From: Ceratotherium simum simum
Taxonomy: Eukaryota; Chordata; Mammalia; Perissodactyla; Rhinocerotidae
Assembly (NCBI RefSeq): GCF_000283155.1
Contig: NW_004454210.1
Coordinates: 1-64,000 of the forward strand
DNA: 64,000 nucleotides
Direction: 5' to 3'
Shown here: piece by piece, positions 12,651 through 24,100 of the stretch
Layout: the number at the start of each line of letters is the position of its first letter
Numbering within the stretch: position 1 is the first letter of the stretch
Made by a program: the position numbers and the translations under genes
The notes under the pieces: model-generated
What the model saw: the letters and a program-made list of their open reading frames with translations, nothing else
What the model was told of the DNA's origin: nothing
Databases searched by the model: none

Positions 12651-13849
12651 TCCAAAATATGAGCTTTTTTAGTCACTACTCAATCTTGCTTTTCTTTTAA
12701 AAAAAAGTTAAGAAATGATGTTAGTATTTACTTATTAGAGAAACATTGGAATATACCAAAAGGAACAAAAGAACATAAACCCTCCAATTCCTACCCTTAA
12801 CACAACAGCTATTTAATATGTAAATACAACTTTTTAACTTGAACTATAATTATATATTGTAAGAAGGATATAGATAAAGGGCTACAAGAGTTCAGAAGAA
12901 GGACAGAGGATTTCCAGCTAGATCTGGAATGACAGGGTACAACGTGGATGTTGGGGCATTCCAGGCAGAAAGCATCGCAAGAACAGGAGCATGGACTCAA
13001 GGAGGCCCAGAGCTTATTGGGGAAACAGCAAAGAGCTCTTTGGGTGGAGTACTAACTTGAGCAACAAAGCTAGAAAACTAAGCCAAGGCCAAGTCATAAA
13101 AAGCCTAGTATTCTTCCACTTTTCATCTTATCAGTACTGGTAATATTGTACTGATGACCATTTATTCCTGTGTCAATCTCCTCTATTATACTGGGAATTC
13201 CAGTCTATATCCCCATTCATTCAACAAGCATTTATTGAGTGCTTTCTGTGTGCCAGGCACTGTGCTAAAGCACTGGGGATGACAAACGATCAAGCTGTGT
13301 CTCTGCCCCTAAGAGAATTCACATTCTAGTGGAAAAAAAAATGTAAGACAGGTGTGATTGAAATATGAACAGTGTGCGTTTCTGTCATTTGCTATCAAAA
13401 AAGCCTGGCTAAAGTAGACTATTCCCAACATTTCTGGCCATGATCTCCCTTTTTCTTTGCCTCCAATCCTACCTTATAGAAGCCAGATCATAGGGAGTAA
13501 CAAGTTTTTGAAAAATAAAATCACCGTGATCAAATGAGGAGTCTCATTTGGATGGGCCAGGTAGAACTGAGTGGCAAGTAAGACAATGACTGAAAAATGC
13601 CCATGGAATTTAGAAACTAAGACACTAGAGAGCTTGGTGAAAACAGTTTCTATGGGAGGGCGGGTGGGGTGCAAAATCCAAACTGACAGGTGTAGAGGAA
13701 CAAACAGATGGTGATATCATGGAGACAGTGAATGGAGACTCTTATTGAGCCAGCATCCCTTTTTGTGTTGTTGAATGGTCCTTTGGTGGCCTGAGGTAAC
13801 TGTAAAGGAAGATAAAAATAAATTTGTTTCAAATCGCCAATAAGCATGT
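12650..13849. other. Intergenic, no gene recognised
   Basis: Apart from the L2 end at 13208-13330, no gene or clear repeat. Minus-strand frames at 13474-13847 look random. Confidence 0.5.
13208..13330 (-). mobile_element. L2 3'-end fragment
   Basis: ATTCATTCAACAAGCATTTA then TGCCAGGCACTGTGCTAAAGC, the antisense form of the L2 3' end. Confidence 0.65.
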
Positions 13850-14612
13850 CAAAAGATTCTCAACAATGGCCAAAAGGGAAATGCAAATCAAAATCATGAT
13901 GACATACAACTCCACACCCAGTAGGATGACCATAATCAAAACAACTGATAATACCAAATGTTATTGAGGATGTGAAAATATTAAAACCCTCAGACATTTG
14001 CTAGTGGGAATGTAAAATGGTGCAGCCAATTTGGAAAACAGTCTGGCAGTTCCTCAAAAAGTTAAACATATAGTTACCATATGATCCAGCCACTCCTAGT
14101 GGACACATTCGTCCACACAAAACCAGTACAGGAATGACTCACAGCAGCATTATTGGTTATGTCACACGGGGGAAACAATCCTAAAAACCATCAACAGATG
14201 AATGGATAAACAAAATATGGTATATTCATACAATGGAATATTATTCATCCATAAAAAGAATGCAGTGCTGATACATGCTACTACACGGATGAACTTTGAA
14301 TATATTATGCTAAGTGAAAGAAGTCAGTCAGTCACAAAAGACCGCATATTGTATAATTCCATTTATATGAAATCTCTAGATTAGGCATATCCATATAGAA
14401 AGGAGGTACACAGTTGTTGCCAGGGGTTGGGAGAAGGGAGGAATGGTGAGTGACCGCTAATGGGCACCAGTTTCTTTTCCAGGTCATGAAAATATTCTAG
14501 AATTAGATAGTGGTGATGGTTGCACAACTCTGTGAACATACAAAAAAACCTATGTACATTTTAAAAGGGTGAATGTTAGGCTATGTGAATTATATCTTAA
14601 TTTAAAAATCCA
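13850..14612 (+). mobile_element. Old L1 3' end just upstream of the MOB1A CpG island
   Basis: Plus-strand ORF2 C-terminus/3' UTR words: TTCTCAACAATGGCCAAAAG, CATCAACAGATGAATGGATA, GTGGTGATGGTTGCACAACT. It ends about 30 bp before the CpG-rich promoter begins. Confidence 0.75.
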
Positions 14613-14856
14613 TTTAAAATTTTAAAAAACTGCAGCGCTCACAAAAACCCCCTGGCGTCTAGAAAACAGGGACGGAAGCCAGCAAAATGAGTGTGGACCA
14701 AGCACGAGACCAGGCCCAGGACCGCAACCCTACCACCCCTTCGAGAGAAGGAAGTCCCAGTCAGGAGGCTGCTGATTGGCTGAGTTGTAGGAGAGGGCGG
14801 GGCTAAAAGGGGAGCGTCGAGTCCCTCTCGACGGGGTGGGGCGGAGCGAAGCCTTC

Positions 14857-14866
14857 TCTCGCGAGA
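14857..14866. promoter_or_regulatory. TCTCGCGAGA CpG-island element (BANP-type motif)
   Basis: A perfect 10-bp palindrome 229 bp upstream of the MOB1A ATG, close to where transcription should start. This motif is known as a core element of a subset of CpG-island promoters and is bound by BANP when unmethylated. Function here is inferred from sequence alone. Confidence 0.7.
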
Positions 14867-15094
14867 TTTTGCTGGTTCCGCATTTCGGGTCGGCGAGGTT
14901 GGGGAGGCGGGCTAGGTGAGTGCAGAGGCTTGCGCTGGCTTGTACCGGCTGGACCCCCGACTCGAAGCAGCAGAGGACCGTGCTTCCGGTGTCCGCCGGC
15001 TGAAGACCGTCGCTCCCTCTCGGTTCCGCGCCGGCTCCGAATCTTGACCGCGGCGGGGGCCAGCGGCCCCTCCCTTCCCCTCTGAGTCTAGAAG

Positions 15095-15108
15095 ATGAGC
15101 TTCCTCTT
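15095..15108 (+). CDS. MOB1A: MOB1A coding exon 1
   Basis: Fourteen coding bases (MSFL and two bases of Phe5) starting at the ATG after TCTAGAAG, followed by donor GTGAGT. The exon is too short to appear as an open frame and was found by matching the MOB1 N-terminus. The 5' UTR extends upstream in the CpG island; the exact start site cannot be read from sequence. Confidence 0.95.
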
Positions 15109-18100
15109 GTGAGTGTGACCCGGCCGAGGGTCCCGGGGCTGAGGGCTGAGGGCTGAGGGCCGAGGTCGGGGACGGGGCGAGCGGGCTCCTGAGGCGAGGG
15201 TCGTCCCCCGGAGTCGGGGTCGGGGTGGCGGGCGCTTGCTTTGCCCCGTCGCCGGAGACCGGGATGTGGGCAGAGGCAGACGGAGATGAAGGTCGACGCA
15301 AAGGAAGCGGAGCGAGAAGGCTGGGGAGCCGAAAGGCCCCGAGGTCGCCGGCGCCTCGGAACTTTTCCGCCTGAGCGCCCCCGAGGGCGGGGGGAGGATC
15401 TGGGGGCGGAGCCCCCGGCCCCGCCGCGGGCTCCCAGCTTCTTGCCTCGAGCCTTCAGCAAAGATCCAAACTGACTTAGCTTTTTCCTCCACCGTTTGTC
15501 CAGTTTTATTATTGTCGGTATTAAATTACCCGCGCGGAAAAAGGCCGCCCCAGGAAAATGTGGAGTGCTGCAGTTTGAGAAGCTTGCGGTTAAGCTGCAG
15601 GCCTTGCAGACCGTTCCGTCCCGTTCTGATTCAGCCCACTTTGTTACTTTTTATAATTAACTTCTCATTTCCTCGGGAGAATCCTATTTTACAGATAACG
15701 CCTGGGCCCAAATGAGGGTTAAGTGGAAAAGTTGGTAAATTCTCTGATGCTTCATAGTTAAGTTCATTAAGATTTGAGAAGCATTGCTCTAGCGCATTTT
15801 TCTCAGGTGGCTCTCTCTACCTAGTATATTGCTTAAATGTGTGAGGTGTGATTGGATGAATATCTATTTTTAGTTATGGACATCACCCACATCCTTGACA
15901 TTTTTATTAAATTTGATTGTTACATAGTGTTTCCATAACCAGAGTTTATCTACACAGTTCCTTATTGTGAGAAATTTGGATTCTTTCTGGTATTTTGCTG
16001 TTACCCCTAAGAATATCTTTGTCCAAACCCCTTTTTCCCTCCTTTGGATTATTTTCTTAAAGGTAGTCTCCGAAGTATGATTACCACGTCAGAAAGTCTG
16101 TATGATTTAGATTTTAATTGCAAATTTCCATATTACTAGAACACTATCTTCCCCCTTTCCCCCCGTCCTTTTCTTATGAGTTATGGTTTAGTTAGTGGTT
16201 TGTTTGGCGATGCACAGTTGCTTAGTTGCTTTTGTGATCTAAATATGAGGCTGTTTATTTCTTTCAAACTTTATTTTGCTGATGGACCTTTGAGTTTCCA
16301 CTTTCTGGCTGTTATGAATAATGCTGCTATGAACTTTTGTGTACACGGTTTTTGGGTGCATGTATGTGTTCCTTTCTCTTGGGTATATACCTAGGAGTGG
16401 AATTGCTGAGTTATATGGTAACTATGTTTAACCTTTTGAGGAACTGCCAAGCTTTTTCAAAGCTCTGCACCATTTTACATTCCCATTAGCACTGTATGAG
16501 AGTTTCAATTTTCCCACCCCCTCCAGAGCACTTGTTAATTGCCTTTTTGATTATAGCCATCCTAAGTGGGTGTGAAATGGTATCTCATTATGATTTTACT
16601 TTTCATTTCCCTAATGACATTTCTCTACTTTGCATCTTCCCTAAAGATGTTGAGCATCTTTTCGAGTGCTTATTGGCCATTTGTATATCTTCTTTGGAGT
16701 AACGTCTGTTCTGATCCTTTGACCATTTTTTTTTATTTAAATTTTTTAAATTGATGTCATAATAGTTTATAACATTGTGAGATTTCAGTTGTACATTATT
16801 GTTTGTCAGTCACCATATAAATGTGCCCCTTCACCCCTTGTGCCCACCCCTCAACCTGCTTCCCCCTGGTAACCACCAGACTGTTCTCTCTGTCCGTATG
16901 TTAGTTTATATTCCATGTATGAGTGAAGTCATACAGTGTTTGTCTTTCTCTGTCTGGCTTATTTCATTTAACATAATACCCTCCAGGTCCATCTATGTTG
17001 TTGCAAATGGGACGACTTTGTCTATTTTTACGGCTGAGTAGTATTCCATTTTATATATATACCACATCTTCTTTATCCAATCAGCTATTGGACACTTGGG
17101 TTGCTTCCACTTCTTGGCTATAGTGAATAATGCTGCAATGAACATAGGGGTGCATAAGCCTCTTTGGATTGTTGATTTCAAGTTCTTTGGATAAATACCC
17201 AGAAGTGGGATAGCTGGATCATAAGGTATTTCTATTTTTAATTTTTTGAGAAATCTCCATACTGTTTTCCATCGTGGCTGCACCAGTTTGCATTCACACC
17301 AGCAGTGTATGAGGGTTCACTTTTCTCCACATCCTCTCCAACATTTGTTTTTTTTTTGTCTTGATGATTATAGCCATTCTGATGTGTGTAAGGTGATATC
17401 TTAGTGTAGTTTGGAGTTGCATTTCCCCGGTGATTAGTGATGTTGAACATCTTTTCGTATGCCTATAGGCCATCTGTATATCTTCCTTTGAAAAATGTCT
17501 GTTCATATCCTCGGCCCATTTTTTTGATCGGGTTATTTGTTTTTTTGTTCAGTTGTGTGAGTTCTTTATATATTATGGAGATTAACCCCTTGTCAGATAT
17601 ATAATTTGCAAATATTTTCTCCCAGTTGGTGGGTTGTCTTTTCATTTTGATCCTGGTTTCCTTTGCCTTGCAGAAGCTCTTTAGTCTGATGAAGTCCCAC
17701 TTGTTTATTTTTTCTTTTGTTTCTCTTATCAGAGTAGACATGGAATTCGAAAAGATCCTTCTAAGACTAACGTCAAAGAGTGTCCACCTATATTTTCTTC
17801 TAGGAGTTTCATAGTTTCAGATCTTACATTCAAGTCATTGATCCATTTTGAGTTAATTTTTGTGTATGGTGAAAGATAATGGTCTACTTTCGTGTGTGGC
17901 TGTCCGATTTTCCCAGCACCATTTATTGAAGAGACTTTCCTTTCTCCATTGTATGTTCTTAGCTCCTTTGTCAAAGATTAACTGTCTGTATATGTGTGGT
18001 TTTATTTCTGGACTTTCAATTCTGTTCCATTGATCTGTGTGTCCGTTTTTGTACCAATACCATGCTATTTTGATTATTATAGCTTTGTAGTATATTTTGA

Positions 18101-21100
18101 AGTCAGGGATTGTGGTGCCTCCAGCTTTGTTCTTTTTTCTCAGGATTGCTTTAGCTGTTCGGGGTCTTTTGTTGCCCCATATGAATTTTAGGATTCTTTG
18201 TTCTATTTCCGTAAAAATGTCATTGGGATTCTGATTGGGATTGCATTGAATCTGTAGATTGTTTTAGGTAGTATGGACATTTTAACTATATTTTTCTAAT
18301 CCATGTGCATGGGATATCTCACCATTTCTTTATGTTATCATCGATTTCTTTCAATAATGTCTTATAGTTTTCATTATATAGGTCTTTCACCTTCTTGGTT
18401 AAATTTATTCCTAGATATTTTATTCTTTTTGTTGGCGATTGTAAGTGGGATTGTATTCTTGAGTTCTCTTTCTGTTAGGTCGTTATTAGAGTATAGAAAT
18501 GCAACTGATTTTTTTGTAAGTTGATTTTGTACCCTGCAACTTTGCTGTAGTTGTTGATTATTTCTAATAGTTTTTCAGTGGATTCTTTAGGGTTTTCTAT
18601 ATATAGAATCATGTTATCTGCGAACAGTGAGAGTTTCACTACTTCTTTCCCTATTTGGATTCCTTTTATTCCTTTTTCTTGCCTAATTGCTCTGGCCAGA
18701 ACTTCCAGTACTATGTTGAATAAGAGTGGCGAGAGTGGGCACCCTTGTCTTGTTCCTGTTCTCAGAGGGATGGCTTTCAGTTTTTCCCTGTTGAGTATGA
18801 TTTTGGCTGTGGGTTTGTCATATATAGCCTTTATCATGTTGAGGTACTTTCCTTCTATAACCATTTTATTGAGAGTTTTTGTCATAAATGGATGTTGGAT
18901 CTTGTCAAATGCTTTCTCTGCATCTATTGAGATAATCATGTGGTTTTTACTCATCATTTTGTTAATGTGGTGTATCACATTGGTTGATTTGCAGATGTTG
19001 AACCATCCCTGTGTCCCTGGTATAAATCCCACTTGATCATGGTGTATAATCTTTTTAATGTATTGCTGTATTTGGTTTGCCAATATTTTGTTGAGGATTT
19101 TTGCATCTATGTTCATCAGCGATATTGGCCTGTAATTTTCCTTCTTTGTGCTAGTCTTGTCTGGCTTTGGTATCAGAGTGATGTTGGCCTCATAGAATGT
19201 GTTAGGAAGTGTTCCATCTTCCTCTATTTTTTGTAATAGTTTGAGAAGGATAGGTATTAAATCTTCTTTGAATGTTTGGTAAAATTCTCCAGAGAAGCCA
19301 TCTGATCCTGGACTTTTGCTTTTTGGGAGGTTTTTGATTACTGTTTCAATCTCTTTACTTGTGATTGGTCTATTCAGATTCTCTATTTCTTCTTGATTCA
19401 GTTTTGGGAGGTTTTATGAGGCTAAGAATTTATCCATTTCTTCTAGATTGTCCAATTTGTTGGCATATAGTTTTTTGTAAACTTTGACCATTTTTTAATT
19501 GGGTTATTTGTCGTTTTGTTTTTGAGTTATAAGAATTCTTTATGCTGGATACTAGTCCCTTATCATATCTATGATTTGCAAATATTTTCTCCCATTTTGT
19601 GGATTGTTTTCACTGTCTTAATAGTGCCATTTCAAGCACAAAAGTCTTAATTTAGATGAAGATCATATTGAATCTTGAGACATCATTCCATGTTAATTTT
19701 CCGTATTTTAGCTTCTGTCATTCACAGCTTCTTTCTATTTGTAAAGGGCCATTGCTTCTAATTTAGTACTTCCCCATTAAATGTAGCTCTTTATCATGTT
19801 AAAAACTTTCCATATTTGATTTTTAGTGTTTTTGTAATTCCTTTTTACTTCTTAATCAGTCTTATTTAAAATTCAGATTACTTGGGTAAAGTGAAAGTCC
19901 ACACTTCTGTGCTCTTCCTCCTCCTGGAAGTAATCACCAGTACTAATCAGTTTGATGTGTATCCTTTCTGACACTTTCTGTGCATTTACAAAATGGGCTC
20001 CTGCTCTACATTCTGTTCTGTAATGTGTTTAACCATGTCATGAGATCTTTCCCTGTGAATACCTATTGCTGTATCTTGTTCTTCTTAACCACTATGCACT
20101 ATTCCATGATGCTGATGTATCATAGTCTATTTATTCATTCCTCTATTAATAAGCTTTAGCATTGTTTGCAGGTTTTTCACTATAAAAATCTTGGAAAATA
20201 CATCCTTATCCATGTCTAGGAGAGGTATCTAGAAATGGAAGGAATGGATTGAGGAGCATTTCAGCATTAATAGATACTGCCATATTGCCCTCCCAAAATG
20301 TTATACACTTTACATTTTCACCAATAGTATATATATATTTTTTTTTTTTAAAGATTTTATTTATTCATTTTTTTCCCCCCAAAGCCCCAGTAGATAGTTG
20401 CATGTCATAGGTTCACATCCTTCTAGATGCTCTACGTGGGACTCGGCCTCGGGTTGGACGGAGAAGTGGTGCCTTGGGGCGTGCCCGGGATCCGAACCTG
20501 GGCCGCCAGCATCAGAGCGCGCGCACTTAACCGCCAAGCCACGGAGCCGGCCCACCAATAGTATATTAAAGTACTAATTTCCTCTATACCCTAACCCATG
20601 CTTAATGTAATTGTTTTAACTTTTGACACTCAGGTTAAGGAAAAATGAGTCTTACTTTAATTGAACAGCTTTTCAGAAGTTCATTGGTCATTGTATTTTT
20701 CCTTCAGAATTGCCTCCTCATTGCCTAAGCCCATTTTTCTAGAGGGTTCCTTACCTTCTTCTTAACAGATTATAGAAGCCTTTTATTATCTAGTCAATCC
20801 TTTGTAATATATGTTGCAAGTACTTTTTTTGTTACTTGTCTTTTTGCTCTGTTATGAAAGTTTTGTTATGATTTGAAATCCGTCCTTTTTTTTTTTTTAA
20901 GGTTTCTGGGCTTTTTGTAGTGTTAAGAAGACCTTCCTTACAGATAGGAATAAAAAGTTATTTTTCCCCCCAACAACCAGTTGTTTCTGTCTCATTTATT
21001 TTCCCTGCTAAAAACTTTAAAATGTTAGTGTGATTTCTGTGGTTTGCTTTGATGGCATCTCAAGGATTTTGATACAGAAAACTGGATTTTTGGACTATGA

Positions 21101-24100
21101 GAACCTTAGCGCTGCCTCCCTCCCAGCACCATTTTCTGTAGGTGGAAATTGAGACCAAAAGGAGTTTAGGTTTCTCAGGCAGTCACAGAGAGACAGTGGC
21201 AGATCAAGGATTAGAATCCAGGTTTCTTCTTTTTTTCCTTAAAGTGCCCTTTCTATTACACCAGACTGCTTCATGAGGCATAGTAAAATTGCCTTCCATG
21301 TGAAATTGTGTTGCTAATCCTGTTTTTATGGGAGGAAAAAAATTTAAAGTATTCTTTTATTGTGATCATTCCCCACCCCCCCGATCCTGGCGCTTTTCAG
21401 GGAGTATTTTTAAATTTTTTTTACAGAGCAATTTATGTGCCTAAAATTATGCTGTTCTACTTGCAGTCCTAAAAATTGATTTACTTTTAACCTAACAGCA
21501 GCAGCCGGTCTTCTAAAACATTCAAACCAAAGAAGAATATCCCTGAAGGGTCTCATCAGTATGAACTCTTAAAACATGCAGAAGCAACTCTAGGAAGTGG
21601 GAATCTGAGACAAGCTGTTATGTTACCAGAGGGAGAGGACCTCAATGAATGGATTGCCGTTAACAGTAAGTTTTTAATAACATTCAACTTTGCTGGTTTA
21701 CAGGAAGACTTTGCTAAAATTTTTTTGTTAATGAATTTTATTTTATAAATTAACTGTTGTAAGTAGTATAACGGAGTATCTGTAAAGAAACACATAAGTA
21801 CAAATACATCCAAAACTATGTTGTTCTCTTCAGAGTACGTGGTTGTGGCTTTTGTGTTTGAGTAGAGAGACTTGAGGAGAAATGATGAGTGCTTTGGGGT
21901 AATTTCTGAGGAGAACAGAGCTGAGTAAGGTCAAATAAAAGATCGATAAATACAAAGATTCTACCTGTGGTGGACCATGACTTTGTAGGGAATCCATCTG
22001 TACAGTTGTCCGCCCACTCCCAGAGTTCTCATCTGCCTATGTATACAGGAAAGTCAGTTGGAGTTTATATTGTCAGTCACTTGATTGTTGTGACTTTTAG
22101 GTAGTAGTCAAAACGCACTTGACTGATGAGCTGAAAGTCATTCTGAGTTTAAGAAAGTGAGGGCATGACATAGAAGGGTATGCTGAGGTTAGAGATTTGA
22201 ATATTGGTCTATCATTTCTGAGATGAGACCAGTTCTGGGTGGTGAGGTTTAAATCTGTTAGGAATTTCAGATATTCCAGGAATTTTTTAAACTTTTTAAT
22301 GGAAATGTTCAAACATAAAAAAAGTAGAGAAACTAGTACAGTGAATTGCCAGGTAACATTTTCTAGCTTCAGCAATTATCAATTCATTGCCAATTGTGCT
22401 GCTTCTGTATCCCACTCTGATTATTTTGAAGCAAATTCCAGACATTATTTCATCTATAAATATTTCAGTATCTCTAAAAGACAAGAACTGCCCCTTTTTA
22501 AAGATAGTGACAAGACCGTCATTCCTTCACATTATCAAATATCCAGTCAGTGTTCACATTTCCCCTGATTGTCCTATAAATGTTTCTTTTTTAAAAAATG
22601 TGTGGTTGGTGTAAATCAGGATCCAACAAGGCCTATACATATGTATTTTGAATCTATTAATTCACAGATTTCCCCTCATTGCACCCTTTTTTCCTTGCTA
22701 TTTTGTTTGTTGTTGAAACCAGTTCATTTGTTTTCCACAGTATGAATTCTGCTGATCATATGCCCAAGGCATCCGTTATCGTGTTCTGTTCCTCATTTTA
22801 TTTCCTGTAAATGTTAGATCTAGAGCAGCACTGTCCAATAGAACTTTCTGTGATGATGCAAACGTTCTATATCTGCACTGTGGCTTTCAGCACTTGAAAT
22901 GTGGCTAGTGTGACTGTGGAACTGAATTTTAAATTTAATTTCATTTTAATGTAAGTGGCCATATGTGGCTAGTGGCTACCATGTTAGCACAGATTTGGAG
23001 CTTTGATCAAATTCAAGTTTGATTTTTGTTTGTTTGCAAGACTGCTGCATAGGTGGTGGTATATACTCCAACAATGTAGATACTTCCATAGTGTCTAGTT
23101 GTCTTTTTTTTTTTTTTTAAAGATTTTATTTATTTATTTTTTCCCCCCAAAGCCCCAGTAGATAGTTGTATGTCATAGCTGCACATCCTTCTAGTTGCTG
23201 TATGTGGGACTCGGCCTCAGGATGGACGGAGAAGTGGTGCCTCGGTGCACGCCCGGGATCCGAACCCGGGCCACCACCATCAGAGCGCGCGCACTTAACC
23301 ACCAAGCCACGGGGCCGGCCCTCTAGTTGTCTTTTTATGTGGTGTTAATCAATTATTGATAATCATTGCCGTGATCAGCACTGTCCAATAGAAATATTAT
23401 GTGAGCTACAAATGTAATTTAAAATTTTTCGGTAGCACATTAAGGAAAATTTTGTTTTTCTCAACTCATTAAAAAGCCATTATTCATATTACTAAGAAAA
23501 AAACAAGGTGCAGAACTATGTAATATGTTATCTTTTATGTAAGATAGGATAAAGAAACTTAGGGGGCAGGATACAGAAAAAATTAATAATATAGTGGTTA
23601 TCTGTGTGTAGGGGTGGGGTTGAACCATGTGAAGTATTATGTATTCAGAAAAGACTTTTTTAGCCTTATTCAAATTATCATCTTTTATTCTGAAGGCACT
23701 TGTTGGCCTTCTTCAGCCTTAGATTTTTCTTTGAGACTTACTGCTCTAGAGCAGCTGTTCTCAAACCCCTTGGTCTCAGGATCCCTTTATTTTCTTAAAA
23801 ATTATTGAAAACTGCAAAGAGCTTTTAATTACGTAGGTTATATCTAGTGATAGGTACTGTGTTAGAAATTAAAACCGAGAAATTTTACCTTTTTTTTTTT
23901 TTTTTTTTTTTTTGGCAAGGAAGATTAGCCCAGAGCTAACATCTGTTGCCAGTCCTCCTCTTTTTGCTGAGGAAGATTGACCCTGGGCTAACATCCATGC
24001 TCATTTTCCTCTACTTTGTATGTGGGATGCCTGCCACAGCATGGCTTGATCAGTGATGCGTAGGTCTGCACCCAGGATCCGAACCTGTGAACCCCTGGCC

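Larger units (their letters stand above)
14640..15480 (+). promoter_or_regulatory. MOB1A: MOB1A promoter CpG island
   Basis: A sharp change from AT-rich L1 sequence (ending about 14612) to GC- and CpG-dense sequence covering exon 1. It contains an inverted CCAAT box (ATTGG at 14775-14779), a GC box (GGGCGGGGC at 14795-14803) and a palindromic TCTCGCGAGA element at 14857-14866. No TATA box is evident. This is the pattern of a broad housekeeping promoter. Confidence 0.9.

Noticed and set aside
14730..15492. Long minus-strand open frames (up to 243 residues) across the MOB1A CpG island
   Set aside because: Arg/Pro/Ser-rich translation of CpG-rich DNA without domains or splice support. GC-rich islands lack stop codons by chance.
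18475..19116. 213-residue reverse-transcriptase-like frame as a host gene or active element
   Set aside because: It is L1 ORF2 from a 5'-truncated copy with FADN in place of FADD and flanking stops; not an active or domesticated gene.
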